This document shows, in pieces, positions 35,993 to 43,417 of a stretch of 64,000 nucleotides of DNA. A model generated the notes under the pieces. That model made no database searches. It worked only from the letters and a program-made list of their open reading frames with translations, and was not told the origin of the DNA. The stretch covers positions 558,001-622,000 of the forward strand of contig NZ_CP140255.1 of the NCBI RefSeq assembly GCF_034479615.1, read 5' to 3'. The stretch comes from Vreelandella neptunia. Its GTDB lineage: Bacteria; Pseudomonadota; Gammaproteobacteria; Pseudomonadales; Halomonadaceae. Position 1 is the stretch's first letter; each line of letters opens with the position of its first letter. Both the position numbers and the translations under genes were made by a program.

Positions 35993-36858
35993 ACCTACCC
36001 AGCCGCGCACGAAATGGGCTTAACGGCGTCGCCCGCGAACTTCTCCGCCAGCACGCGGTGGAGAAGCCGCGCCGCCAGTGGGTAGACGACGTAGTGGCCT
36101 GGTGCCACCAGCACGACATTGACCTGGCCACACGAATCAACGGTAAAACTCTACGCTTTGACGCCGCCTTGTTGGCGCAGATCAATGACGTGTTAGAGAG
36201 CGCCCGCCTAGCACCACTAGGCCGCTCACTCAGCGGCCTGAGCAGCAGCGCCCAGGCAAAAGAAGGCGTGGAAGAAGACAAAGCCACCCGCGAAAGCCCC
36301 CGCGCACGGCGGGTGCTCGTCAGCTTTCCGCCGCAGCCAATAGCAGGGCTTGCCAACGAACCATGTGCTATTCGCGATGTAGATGTACTCGGCCTAAAGC
36401 TAAGCGCGTTCAGCGCCCTAATTCAGGTCGAAAACCTGGACAGCTTCTATGAGTTTTCGCCGCATATTTCAGCGCTAAGTGGCTACGTTAACCCGCTGGT
36501 TGTCTACCGCGGCGACAGCCACTACGGCGGCGGCTTTGCGTTACTGGCTGATGCTTGGCACAAAACCCGTCGAACGCATATCTACGCCGGTGATTTCGAT
36601 GTAAAAGGCATCACGCTAGCGCTCGACAGCAGCGCCACTCATTTACTCCTGCCCGACATTGAATGGCTTGCCCAAAACGCCACGCCGTTGCACGTGACTG
36701 CTGAACAGTTTCCTTATCAGCGCAGGCTGCGTAAGCACCTTGCTGCGCTGCCATCTGCTCATCCATTGCGTGACTACCTTACACTGTTGTTGGAAAAGCA
36801 GCGGGGGCTTAAGCAGCAGTGGTTTGGTGGGGAGGTGAGGTGTGTGGGGATTGGCTAA
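35989..36858 (+). CDS. jetD: TOPRIM nuclease subunit, JetD/MksG type
   Basis: 289-aa fourth subunit. The start at 35989 overlaps the jetA stop (ATGA); a longer frame open upstream lies inside jetA and is rejected. The C-terminal half has a topoisomerase VI A/TOPRIM pattern: ALIQVENLDSFYEF (acidic Glu, about residue 151), PLVVYRGDSHYGGGFALL, then HIYAGDFDVKGITLA with the DxD pair (about residues 202-204). In Wadjet the equivalent JetD cuts plasmid DNA after loop extrusion stalls. Its presence distinguishes this locus from a purely chromosomal MukBEF/MksBEF condensin. Confidence 0.82.
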   Translation: MNLPSRARNGLNGVARELLRQHAVEKPRRQWVDDVVAWCHQHDIDLATRINGKTLRFDAALLAQINDVLESARLAPLGRSLSGLSSSAQAKEGVEEDKATRESPRARRVLVSFPPQPIAGLANEPCAIRDVDVLGLKLSAFSALIQVENLDSFYEFSPHISALSGYVNPLVVYRGDSHYGGGFALLADAWHKTRRTHIYAGDFDVKGITLALDSSATHLLLPDIEWLAQNATPLHVTAEQFPYQRRLRKHLAALPSAHPLRDYLTLLLEKQRGLKQQWFGGEVRCVGIG

Positions 36859-36916
36859 AATTGGGAGGAGCAAAACAATACGGCACACGAATTTTGGCTA
36901 TGCCACCGAAATTTAC

Positions 36917-36947
36917 TTTGCAGGCAGAAGAATCAATGAGGTAGAGT
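36917..36947. repeat. Left copy of a 31-bp imperfect direct repeat
   Basis: The core GAATCAATGAGGTAGAGT (36930-36947) recurs at 42202-42219 with a single mismatch, and 23 of 31 positions match over the longer alignment. This copy lies in the 192-bp gap after jetD. The gap otherwise shows only a 61-codon frame (36842-37027) without recognisable motifs and an A/T-rich leader of the next gene. The repeat could mark the ends of an inserted segment. Confidence 0.4.
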
Positions 36948-37050
36948 CATTTTGGTGGCTACATAACCCCAATCATTGCGCCCGCACGTTCATTGAGGTT
37001 ATAGGATGGGTGTGTAATTACTTTTAAAAGATATTACGGAGATACTATCA

Positions 37051-38838
37051 GTGTTAATAAAAAAAATATCGATCAAAAACTTTAGGTCTATAGAAAATTG
37101 TCGGATAACCCCTAGAAATATGAATGTTTTCTCTGGGTGCAATGATTCGGGAAAATCAAACCTTCTTAAGGCTTTGAATCTGTTCTTCAATAATCAGACC
37201 GATCATAATACAAATTTTGATTTTGAAACTGACTTTTGTCATTTTTCAACAGTTCCTAATAAAACTGCTAAAGAGATAAAGATAGAGCTTACTTTAAGTC
37301 CCCCGTCCTCTTATAGAGATTCAAGAGATATAGTGTGGAGGAAAAAGTGGCGTGAGGATTTTATTGATGCGTATGAAGACAAAATGTTTGTTCCGCCGTC
37401 TCCTAATACGCAAGTTCACTATTCTTCCAAGAATTGGGCTAAAAAAATAAGATATAGATACGTTCCTGCTATGAAAGGTGATAATTATTTTCCACACCTA
37501 TTGCGAGACCTCCATAATACTATGGCGATCTCCATAGATGCTGAGCTTAAAGGAGCGTCAGAAAAATTTGTGGAAACAATAACAGATAATACAGCCACTA
37601 TGATGGAAGCGCTCAACGAGCAGCTTCATATAGGAAGTCGAATACAGCTTCCAGAAAATCTAAGCAGTCTTTTTGAGGTTTTAGACTTTGGTACAAATCA
37701 TAACGGAGTAAGTATATCTATAAATAAACGTGGAGACGGAATAAAGGTTAGGCACATACCTAGTATATTGGCATTTCTTCATGAAGAGGAGAATAGGGTA
37801 AAGACGCGAGGCTCAGTTAAGGTTAACACCATATGGGGATATGAAGAGCCAGAAAATAACTTAGAATTTTTGTCTGCATTTTCTAAAAGTGATGAATTAC
37901 TTGCTATTTCAGAAGAGATACAGATGTTTATATCATCTCACTCGCCTGCATTTTATGGGCTAAAAGAAGCAGGAGATAATGTAAGGCTTTATTATACAAC
38001 ACAAGATGAATTAGGTACTGATTATACCCAAATAAAGTCAGACGAAGACATAGTTTTGGCAGATGAAAATATGGGACTGCTTCCTATTGTCGCTCCGTAT
38101 ATTAAAGAAAAAGAAAACGAGTTAAGAGCGACGAGAGATGCTGTCGATAAATTAAAAGAATCGCAGACACATAATGCGGACACACTATACGTCGAAGGAG
38201 AAACTGATAAGCTCGTAATAAAATATTATCTCGAAAGCATTAATGCCGAAAGTATTGACATTGAGGTTAGATCGGATGTGTCGGCCGGCTCTTCTTGGGT
38301 AAGAAATAATCTACTAGCTTGGGCATTGAGTCCTGCTGTCGAAAGAACAAGCCATAAAGCTTACGGCATGTTAGATAAAGACAAGGCAGGAAAATCGGCT
38401 CATGATTCTTTTATTGAGTATATGGCGCATACAGACAGGAAAGCACATGAAGGAAAGGTAAAGTCATCGCTGCTAACCCCTCCGCCACACATAGTTAGTA
38501 TACTTAGAAAGCCTGGTTTTAAGATTGACTTTTCACTGGAAGAGCTATTTCCTCCGGAAATATGGGATCACGCTATGAAATCAGGATGGCTTGTTGAGAG
38601 GAGTCTTGTGGACTGTTATGACATTAGTAGGCTGCCGAATGATAAATCGCTCGCCCAAGTTATAGATGAAGAATTTGGTCAAGAAAATTCAGCTATATAT
38701 GTGCGTTATCGTGTAGCAGAAGAACATAAGAGAAATTTTTCTAGATATATTACCAAACAAACAGATCCTTCGATCTTCGAAGGTGTAAAAATTAATATCG
38801 ACAATGTGATAGAGTTCATGCGTAAAGGCCGCTCTTAA
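37051..38838 (+). CDS. OLD-family ATPase/TOPRIM endonuclease
   Basis: 595-aa ATP-dependent nuclease of the overcoming-lysogenisation-defect family. GTG start with ACGGAG 10 nt upstream. The N-terminal ABC-like ATPase has FSGCNDSGKSNLLKALNLFF (Walker A, about residues 30-37), an RGDGIKVRHIPSILAFL signature region (about residue 228), Walker B TIWGYEEPENNLEF (about residue 269) and the H-loop ISSHSPAFYGL. The C-terminal TOPRIM domain starts at TLYVEGETDKLVIKYYLES (about residue 380) with GMLDKDKAG as the DxD motif (about residue 440). No UvrD-like helicase follows, so it is not a Gabija pair. It is much more AT-rich than its neighbours, indicating recent transfer. Confidence 0.88.
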   Translation: MLIKKISIKNFRSIENCRITPRNMNVFSGCNDSGKSNLLKALNLFFNNQTDHNTNFDFETDFCHFSTVPNKTAKEIKIELTLSPPSSYRDSRDIVWRKKWREDFIDAYEDKMFVPPSPNTQVHYSSKNWAKKIRYRYVPAMKGDNYFPHLLRDLHNTMAISIDAELKGASEKFVETITDNTATMMEALNEQLHIGSRIQLPENLSSLFEVLDFGTNHNGVSISINKRGDGIKVRHIPSILAFLHEEENRVKTRGSVKVNTIWGYEEPENNLEFLSAFSKSDELLAISEEIQMFISSHSPAFYGLKEAGDNVRLYYTTQDELGTDYTQIKSDEDIVLADENMGLLPIVAPYIKEKENELRATRDAVDKLKESQTHNADTLYVEGETDKLVIKYYLESINAESIDIEVRSDVSAGSSWVRNNLLAWALSPAVERTSHKAYGMLDKDKAGKSAHDSFIEYMAHTDRKAHEGKVKSSLLTPPPHIVSILRKPGFKIDFSLEELFPPEIWDHAMKSGWLVERSLVDCYDISRLPNDKSLAQVIDEEFGQENSAIYVRYRVAEEHKRNFSRYITKQTDPSIFEGVKINIDNVIEFMRKGRS

Positions 38839-38845
38839 TAATTTC

Positions 38846-38903
38846 TGCTCACGGAGAAATCACTCGCTTCACTCCCGGTTTCCTGGTGAGCAAAGCGTTA
38901 GGC
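38846..38903 (+). other. attC-like hairpin ending GTTAGGC
   Basis: TGCTCAC (38846-38852) pairs with GTGAGCA (38886-38892), and AAGC-GTTAGGC follows (38897-38903), matching the GTTRRRY core of integron attC sites. The left core is degenerate (CTTAATA rather than RYYYAAC). A coding sequence starts 19 bp after the core, as in gene cassettes. No integrase is in the window. Confidence 0.3.
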
Positions 38904-38921
38904 ACTACTGGAGTATAAATA

Positions 38922-39593
38922 TTGAGTGAAGTATTCGAAGGGAAAGCAATTGTTTTGCTGGGAGCAATGTTTGCGGCACTGGTCGCTGGCTTCTTTGCTT
39001 TCACTAACCTTGTTGCGTCCAAAGAAAATAAAATTTCGGAGTTCAGACAGGACTGGATAAACTCACTCAGAGAATCAATTTCCTGTTACATCTCATCACT
39101 CACGTACTTATCTACTTTGTATATTCATTATTCTGCCCGCCAAGAAGAGCATCGAGATAAATTCGAAATGGCTAGGGATGTGGAGGAAGTATATGCAAAG
39201 GTCAACCAGTCGTATAACGACATAATTTTTCGAATTAACGATAGCGAAAAACGAAAAAAAGGAAAAGATTTAAATGATGCCTTCCTTACTGCGTTGAATA
39301 AGACTCGCGAGTATTATCTTAATAATAATTTGGTTGAGGCGCGTTCCGCGTGTGAACCGCTCCGAAAAGCTAGCAAACCCCTTCTAAAGCATGAGTGGAA
39401 GCGAGTAAAGGCTGGTGAGTGGAGTTATAGAATATCCAAATATTTCGCGATTCTTGTATTAGTTCTGGGACTAGCAGCAGCTCTTACTAATGCATATTTT
39501 ATATGGAACGAAAAAGCTTCATCTGCTTCGAATATAACCCGAGAAATGCCTAAGGATGCAATACAGACGACTACTTATATGACGATGGATTGA
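38922..39593 (+). CDS. Two-TM hypothetical membrane protein
   Basis: 223-aa protein with a TTG start preceded by GGAG at good spacing. One TM helix at residues ~10-30 (IVLLGAMFAALVAGFFAFTNLV) is followed by SKENKISEFRQDWINSLRESIS. A long charged helical cytoplasmic region (~35-170) comes next, then a second TM at ~173-193 (YFAILVLVLGLAAALTNAYFIW). No catalytic motif is recognised. Similar small membrane proteins with the FRQxWIxxLR segment occur in accessory regions (recollection, not checked). It is AT-rich and follows the OLD nuclease after 83 bp; a joint role in defence is only a possibility. Confidence 0.7.
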   Translation: MSEVFEGKAIVLLGAMFAALVAGFFAFTNLVASKENKISEFRQDWINSLRESISCYISSLTYLSTLYIHYSARQEEHRDKFEMARDVEEVYAKVNQSYNDIIFRINDSEKRKKGKDLNDAFLTALNKTREYYLNNNLVEARSACEPLRKASKPLLKHEWKRVKAGEWSYRISKYFAILVLVLGLAAALTNAYFIWNEKASSASNITREMPKDAIQTTTYMTMD

Positions 39594-39602
39594 GGCGTTA
39601 TG

Positions 39603-39643
39603 AGCTACCAGCGTTGATCTTTAAACTTAGCTAGCTGGCAGCT
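39603..39643. repeat. Inverted repeat after the two-TM gene
   Basis: AGCTACCAGC (39603-39612) and GCTGGCAGCT (39634-39643) pair with one mismatch around a 21-nt AT-rich loop, 10 bp after the stop codon. There is no T-tract. It could be a terminator remnant or a cassette-type recombination end. Confidence 0.4.
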
Positions 39644-39690
39644 TAGTGGCGTAGCTAAAAAGTGGGCGTACCAGAGAGCACGAACAAAAT

Positions 39691-40653
39691 ATGAACTTAC
39701 TCTTCCTAGGCACCTCCGCAGGCGTGCCCACCAAGCAAAGAAACGTCTCCGGAATCGCTTTGCGAGAGAGCAGGGGGAAGGGCTGGTATCTGATCGATTG
39801 CGGTGAGGGCACCCAGCATCAGGTTTTGCACACGAAGCTGTCGTTCCATTCTTTGAAAGCCATCTTTATTACCCATGTACACGGCGACCACTGCTATGGG
39901 CTGCCGGGCATACTGGCGAGTGCGGGCATGGGGGGCCGGAAAGCACCGCTGACCATTGTGGCACCCGCAGGTATCAAGGTATGGCTGGAAGCCACCTGTG
40001 AGGCCACGCAGCTTTGCTTGCCCTTCGCCCTGGAGTTTATCGACTCTGACGAGCTGCCCAGCGTTGAGTTTGAAAGCATCGCGGTTACCACCTTCAGGCT
40101 TTCACACCGGGCGCCGTCCTATGCTTATGGGTTTACAGAGACAAAGGTCGATGCTGCCTTGGATGTGGATAAGCTAGCGCAAAAGGGTATTCCGAGAGGG
40201 CCGTTGTGGGGGCAGTTGAAGCAAGGGTTTGATGTTGAGTTCGAGGGCGAGCGGTTAAAAAGCCATGACTACCTGATCTTCAAGCACAAGCCGAGAAAAG
40301 TGGTGATCGCTGGGGACAATGACCAGCCTGACTTGTTGTTTGAGGCGTGCAAGGGCGCGCAGGTGCTGGTGCATGAAGCCACCTATACCGAAGAGATGGC
40401 ACAGAAGGCCGGTGATGTGGGGCATAGCTACGCCAAGCTTGTCGCTGAGTTTGCCGAATCGGTAAAGCTGCCTAACTTGGTGCTGACGCACTTTAGCCCC
40501 CGCTACCAGATCAACCCCCAGGCGTCGCCTTCCATTGAGGACATCCGAGAGGAGGCCCAGCGCTTATATTCGGGTTCCCTTTACCTGGCGCGGGATTTTG
40601 ACGAATACACTTTGGATAAAGCGGGTTACTTTTCTGAACTGGCGGGTGAATAG
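39691..40653 (+). CDS. rnz: Ribonuclease Z (RNase BN/ElaC type)
   Basis: 320-aa metallo-beta-lactamase-fold endonuclease that matures tRNA 3' ends. Motifs: MNLLFLGTSAGVPTKQRN, DCGEGTQHQ, the metal-binding ITHVHGDHCYGLPG (about residues 61-74), HRAPSYAYG, VIAGDND, HEATYTEEM and the late LTHFSPRY. Full-length by family standards. GC-rich again, in contrast to the two AT-rich genes upstream. A second, truncated copy of its 3' region lies at 43418-43491. With a tRNA 3' processing enzyme inside an accessory region, the gene may have been part of an original chromosomal backbone split by insertions (inference). Confidence 0.92.
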   Translation: MNLLFLGTSAGVPTKQRNVSGIALRESRGKGWYLIDCGEGTQHQVLHTKLSFHSLKAIFITHVHGDHCYGLPGILASAGMGGRKAPLTIVAPAGIKVWLEATCEATQLCLPFALEFIDSDELPSVEFESIAVTTFRLSHRAPSYAYGFTETKVDAALDVDKLAQKGIPRGPLWGQLKQGFDVEFEGERLKSHDYLIFKHKPRKVVIAGDNDQPDLLFEACKGAQVLVHEATYTEEMAQKAGDVGHSYAKLVAEFAESVKLPNLVLTHFSPRYQINPQASPSIEDIREEAQRLYSGSLYLARDFDEYTLDKAGYFSELAGE

Positions 40654-40807
40654 TCTTTTCGTATGTCGATCATTCTTGAAAGCAGCGTGCTACTCGAAAA
40701 TGCATAGCTCAATTGCTTTTGCTCGCGTTCGTTCATAAAGTCATCGGTAGCGCTTTCGCCACCTGAATCCATAGAATCACGGCAACACTTTGGCTAGTGA
40801 GGTATGT

Positions 40808-41443
40808 GTGAGATCACCGCAGTCGGTTAAGACACTCGAAAGTCTAGGACGCGTTCGTCTTTCGGAGTCTTTTTTTATGCGAGATTTCTTATACTCCGAA
40901 ATCTCCCAGATTGAAGGGATACCCAATATTCCCGACAATCCATATCTTGCGATTGAAGCTGGTAGGTTTCTTTGCGAAGAGGTTCTCGAACCTATCCAGC
41001 AGCACTTTGGCCGTATCAGTATTCGCTCCGCTTATCGATCAAGTGCCGTTAATGCCAAAGGAGCAGAAAATAAGAACCAATATAACTGCGGCAGCAACGA
41101 GCACAACTATGCTCATCACATATGGGATTTTCCTGACAAGAACGGTCACATTGGGGCAATGGCGTGTATCGTCGTTAATAAGTACGTGCCGTACTTTGAG
41201 CGGACTGGGAACTGGCAAGCACTTGCTTGGTGGGTGCATGATGCCGTGCCAGGTTATGCGTCGATGTATTTCTTTCCCAAGCTCTGTGCCTTCAACATCG
41301 GCTGGCATCAGAAACCTGAAAAATCCATACGAAGCTATATTTCGCCAAAGGGGTGTCTCACCAAACCCGGTATGTCCAATTTCGAAGGAGACCATAGTGC
41401 GGAGTATTCGGACATGCTCCGCGAGTTAGGGTTAGGTCTTTAA
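40808..41443 (+). CDS. Peptidase M15-like hypothetical protein
   Basis: About 211 aa. GTG at 40808 has GAGG just upstream; the frame is open to a TTG at 40790, and an ATG at 40877 is the other possibility. The protein shows a D-Ala-D-Ala-carboxypeptidase-like pattern: RISIRSAYRSSAVN (about residues 72-85) then SNEHNYAHHIWDFPD, resembling the SxHxxGxAxD zinc-site motif with changes. PKLCAFNIGWHQKPEKSIRSYISPKGCLTKPGM is a strongly patterned C-terminal stretch. Function unknown; enzymatic activity is uncertain. A stem (ACTCGAAAG/CTTTCGGAGT) followed by seven T's ends just before ATG 40877, so an attenuator overlapping the coding region is possible. Confidence 0.65.
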   Translation: MRSPQSVKTLESLGRVRLSESFFMRDFLYSEISQIEGIPNIPDNPYLAIEAGRFLCEEVLEPIQQHFGRISIRSAYRSSAVNAKGAENKNQYNCGSNEHNYAHHIWDFPDKNGHIGAMACIVVNKYVPYFERTGNWQALAWWVHDAVPGYASMYFFPKLCAFNIGWHQKPEKSIRSYISPKGCLTKPGMSNFEGDHSAEYSDMLRELGLGL

Positions 41444-41463
41444 CTTTATACACGTACCATGCT

Positions 41464-41550
41464 GGACGTTAACTGATTTCGGGCGCCCAGCCCGCCGATG
41501 TGTTGGTCGATGTGCTTCGTCAGGTGGCCGAGGAAAACGCTAGCCGCTAA
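41464..41550 (+). pseudogene. 3' remnant of a frnE/DsbA-like gene
   Basis: Reads as GR*LISGAQPADVLVDVLR followed by QVAEENASR and a stop. This matches the last 28 residues of the intact FrnE-like gene at 43669-44322 (which has GRYLIPGAQPADVLVDALR) with an in-frame TAA replacing the Tyr codon. Nothing upstream of 41462 matches the parent gene. It is therefore a decayed tail of a second copy. Confidence 0.85.
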
Positions 41551-41583
41551 CATCCACCACCCCTTGAGTGCTTGCCGCGCAGG

Positions 41584-42000
41584 TCAGTCGCGGCAATAGC
41601 CTTCACCTGTTGCGACTACCAGGCAGTCTTCCTTTTCCAATAGCCACTTCATGCCGGTGGCTTCGCCGTCGCCCGCTCGAAGCAGCTGTTGGCCGCCCTC
41701 GCGGTTGAAGCGAATGCTCTCGGCGGAGGCCTGTCCTTCGAAGGTGTCGATTTGATCGGCATCCAGGCCGTAGCGCATGTGAAGGAGATAATGGCCCGGG
41801 CCTGCAGAATCGTCCTTGCTGATTTCCAGGAATAACCCTTCTACGCCAGTCCGTCGGCCGACCCATTGATCGGTCACTTGGTGGGGCTGGTTTTGCTCGG
41901 TTGTAGTATCTGAAGCGGGCGCGTTTGATGCGGAGGTGTTGCTGTTGCTACACCCGCTTATCAGCATCGTAGCGATTAGCGCTAATAATGCTTTTTTCAT
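41584..42000 (-). CDS. Small lipoprotein, unknown function
   Basis: 138 aa with a lipoprotein signal (MKKALLALIATMLISGC, lipobox LISGC, acylated Cys17) followed by a Ser/Asn/Ala-rich linker. The globular part runs from WVGRRTGVEGLFLEISKDDSAGPGHYLLHMRYGLD to WLLEKEDCLVVATGEGYCRD, with two C-terminal cysteines that could form a disulfide. Residue 19 is not Asp, so it is probably sorted to the outer membrane. Isolated gene in a zone of gene fragments; no family recognised with confidence. Confidence 0.75.
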   Translation of the reverse strand: MKKALLALIATMLISGCSNSNTSASNAPASDTTTEQNQPHQVTDQWVGRRTGVEGLFLEISKDDSAGPGHYLLHMRYGLDADQIDTFEGQASAESIRFNREGGQQLLRAGDGEATGMKWLLEKEDCLVVATGEGYCRD

Positions 42001-42188
42001 AGCTGGCTCCTTATCATTACTGGGTGTTGCTCAGTGTAGGACGAAATTTACTCTCATCAGTTTGAACGTATTTGGGTATATGTCGATGGGCTATGTGCTG
42101 CTGAGGTATTTTAAAAAGTTACACACCGGCTTGCTGATTATGAACAGGGGTACGCCCGGTGATTGCTTCAAACACTGCTGAATTTATT

Positions 42189-42219
42189 TTTGCTCGTGAG
42201 GGAATCAATGGGGTAGAGT
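42189..42219. repeat. Right copy of a 31-bp imperfect direct repeat
   Basis: GAATCAATGGGGTAGAGT at 42202-42219 matches the copy at 36930-36947 with one mismatch in 18. The 5.2-kb segment between the copies holds the OLD nuclease, two-TM protein, rnz, the M15-like gene, the frnE tail and the lipoprotein. The remaining 42001-42268 sequence shows no gene. Confidence 0.4.
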
Positions 42220-42268
42220 TAAATTAATTTATGAAATCACTGTTAGTTAGATATCTTCAGGATTTCCC

Positions 42269-42406
42269 ATGTCTTCAGACCACTGGCTTCAACGCTGGTT
42301 ACCTCTTATCACTGATCGAGCTCACTGCGGGCCAGTCCTAGAGCTTGGTTGTGGTGCTGACCCATATCGCGAAGCGCTCAACGTGAAGAAGCTTGTTGCG
42401 GCCTGA
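42269..42406 (+). pseudogene. 5' remnant of a SAM-dependent methyltransferase
   Basis: A 45-codon frame beginning MSSDHWLQRWLPLITDR ends soon after VLELGCGADPYREAL, the class I methyltransferase SAM-binding motif I with its neighbouring acidic position. A stop follows at 42404-42406, far too early for a methyltransferase. This looks like the head of a gene whose remainder was deleted. Confidence 0.7.
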
Positions 42407-42453
42407 AATAGCACATAGCCAGGTCATTCTCCAGGTGTCATATCCTTCGAGTC

Positions 42454-42503
42454 GCAGCGGTTTTGCCGCTGGTGATGGCAGGCGCTATAAGTTTCTATAG
42501 CGC
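42454..42503. repeat. Two adjacent hairpins
   Basis: CAGCGG/CCGCTG around a short T-rich loop (about 42454-42471) and GCGCTATA/TATAGCGC around AGTTTC (42482-42503) lie between the methyltransferase remnant and the convergent FMN reductase. They may act as transcription stops; only weak T-runs are present. Confidence 0.4.
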
Positions 42504-42548
42504 TTGAGAGTGCCAAACTGTAAACGGTTTTTCCCAAAATAGACAAAT

Positions 42549-43070
42549 TTAAATGTTACTTAATATTCCAAGTAAATCCCGGTTAAACTGCTGGTTAGTG
42601 ACAACACCCTGCTCTAAATCAAAATTGTCGAAAAAGCTTGGTAAGGTAAGCGCGCCTATAACGGTTGCTGAAAAATAGGGTGCTGACGCTTGAGCGGAAG
42701 CTAAAACACTTTGTGCCCCACTTTGGCCAGGGGAGGTAGATAGCATAAGAACGGGTTTATTTTGAAATACTTTCATATCTATTCGTGATGTCCAGTCAAA
42801 TAGATTTTTATAGGCTGACGAATAGGATCCGTTGTGTTCCGCGAATGACATGACAATGACATCTGCCTCACCGATAGCGTTGTAAAAAGCGTGCGCCAAT
42901 GCAGGGATGCCAGACTCCTTTTCTCTCTCTTCGCTAAATATTGGCATTTCAAAGTCGTTAAGATCGATTAACGAAATATCTGCATCGCTGATTTGTTGTG
43001 CTGCATAAGAAGCCAGCTTTTTGTTAATGGAGCTTTTGCTGTTGCTAGCGCCGAAGGCAAGTACTTTCAT
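42549..43070 (-). CDS. NAD(P)H-dependent FMN reductase-family flavoprotein
   Basis: 173-aa flavodoxin-like oxidoreductase. The FMN phosphate loop is MKVLAFGASNSKSSINKKLA, followed by the DLNDFEMPIFSEEREKE segment. The conserved flavin-binding region is MSFAEHNGSYSSAYKNLFDW, and LMLSTSPGQSGAQSVLA completes the fold. Enzymes of this family (chromate/quinone/FMN reductases) detoxify redox-active compounds. It lies directly downstream of a SoxR-type promoter on the minus strand, a classic arrangement for a SoxR target, with a leader of about 108 bp. Confidence 0.88.
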   Translation of the reverse strand: MKVLAFGASNSKSSINKKLASYAAQQISDADISLIDLNDFEMPIFSEEREKESGIPALAHAFYNAIGEADVIVMSFAEHNGSYSSAYKNLFDWTSRIDMKVFQNKPVLMLSTSPGQSGAQSVLASAQASAPYFSATVIGALTLPSFFDNFDLEQGVVTNQQFNRDLLGILSNI

Positions 43071-43185
43071 TTTAAATCCTCTGGGTTGATTTTTCCAAGG
43101 GTGTGGTGTGGTTTGGTTTTAGTTACACGTGTTTAATAAAAATATTATCTGAAGCGATAAGCTTGAGTTGGCTTTGACGTAGGGC

Positions 43186-43217
43186 TATTCTGAAACCTCA
43201 ACTTAGGTTGAGGTCAA
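43186..43217 (-). promoter_or_regulatory. SoxR-type promoter of the FMN reductase gene
   Basis: On the minus strand, TTGACC (43212-43217) and AGAATA (43186-43191) are separated by 20 bp, the over-long spacer typical of MerR-family promoters. Between and overlapping them lies the dyad ACCTCAAC-TTAG-GTTGAGGT (43195-43214), which matches the SoxR box CCTCAA...TTGAGG. Confidence 0.85.
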
Positions 43218-43224
43218 GAGGGGG

Positions 43225-43417
43225 GTGAAAAATAAACTGATAGGCATTTTATTTGAGCTTGAAGAGCTTCCGAATCATACCCGTATCACTCTTGTTGATT
43301 GGGACAAATTGGGCTCTAGGTGGCGAGGCGAGCTAAACAGGAAGATAACGCAGTTAATTGAACTGAGAGATATGATGACAGACTGCATCGGGTGTGGTTG
43401 CCTTTCTCTTGATCGCC
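43225..43417 (+). pseudogene. soxR: soxR remnant lacking the DNA-binding domain
   Basis: The frame beginning at GTG 43225 encodes only the effector half of SoxR: LPNHTRITLVDWDKLGSRW, RGELNRKITQLIELRDMM and TDCIGCGCLSLDR. CIGCGC is the [2Fe-2S] binding motif of SoxR. The first ~70 residues (winged helix and start of the dimerisation helix) are missing. The match stops exactly where the fourth cluster cysteine should be; an arginine follows and the sequence becomes an rnz tail. The open frame continues through the fused tail to 43506, so a 93-aa chimeric peptide could be made, but it cannot bind DNA as SoxR does. Confidence 0.88.

Noticed and set aside
30454..36858. Ordinary chromosomal condensin MukBEF
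   Set aside because: The fourth gene with a TOPRIM/DxD pattern and the tight four-gene coupling fit the Wadjet/MksBEFG arrangement instead.
36842..37027. 61-codon frame after jetD
   Set aside because: Overlaps the jetD end, has no recognisable motif and contains the direct repeat; kept only as part of the gap description.
37051..38838. Gabija (GajA) call for the OLD gene
   Set aside because: No UvrD/PcrA-like GajB follows; the next gene is a small two-TM protein.
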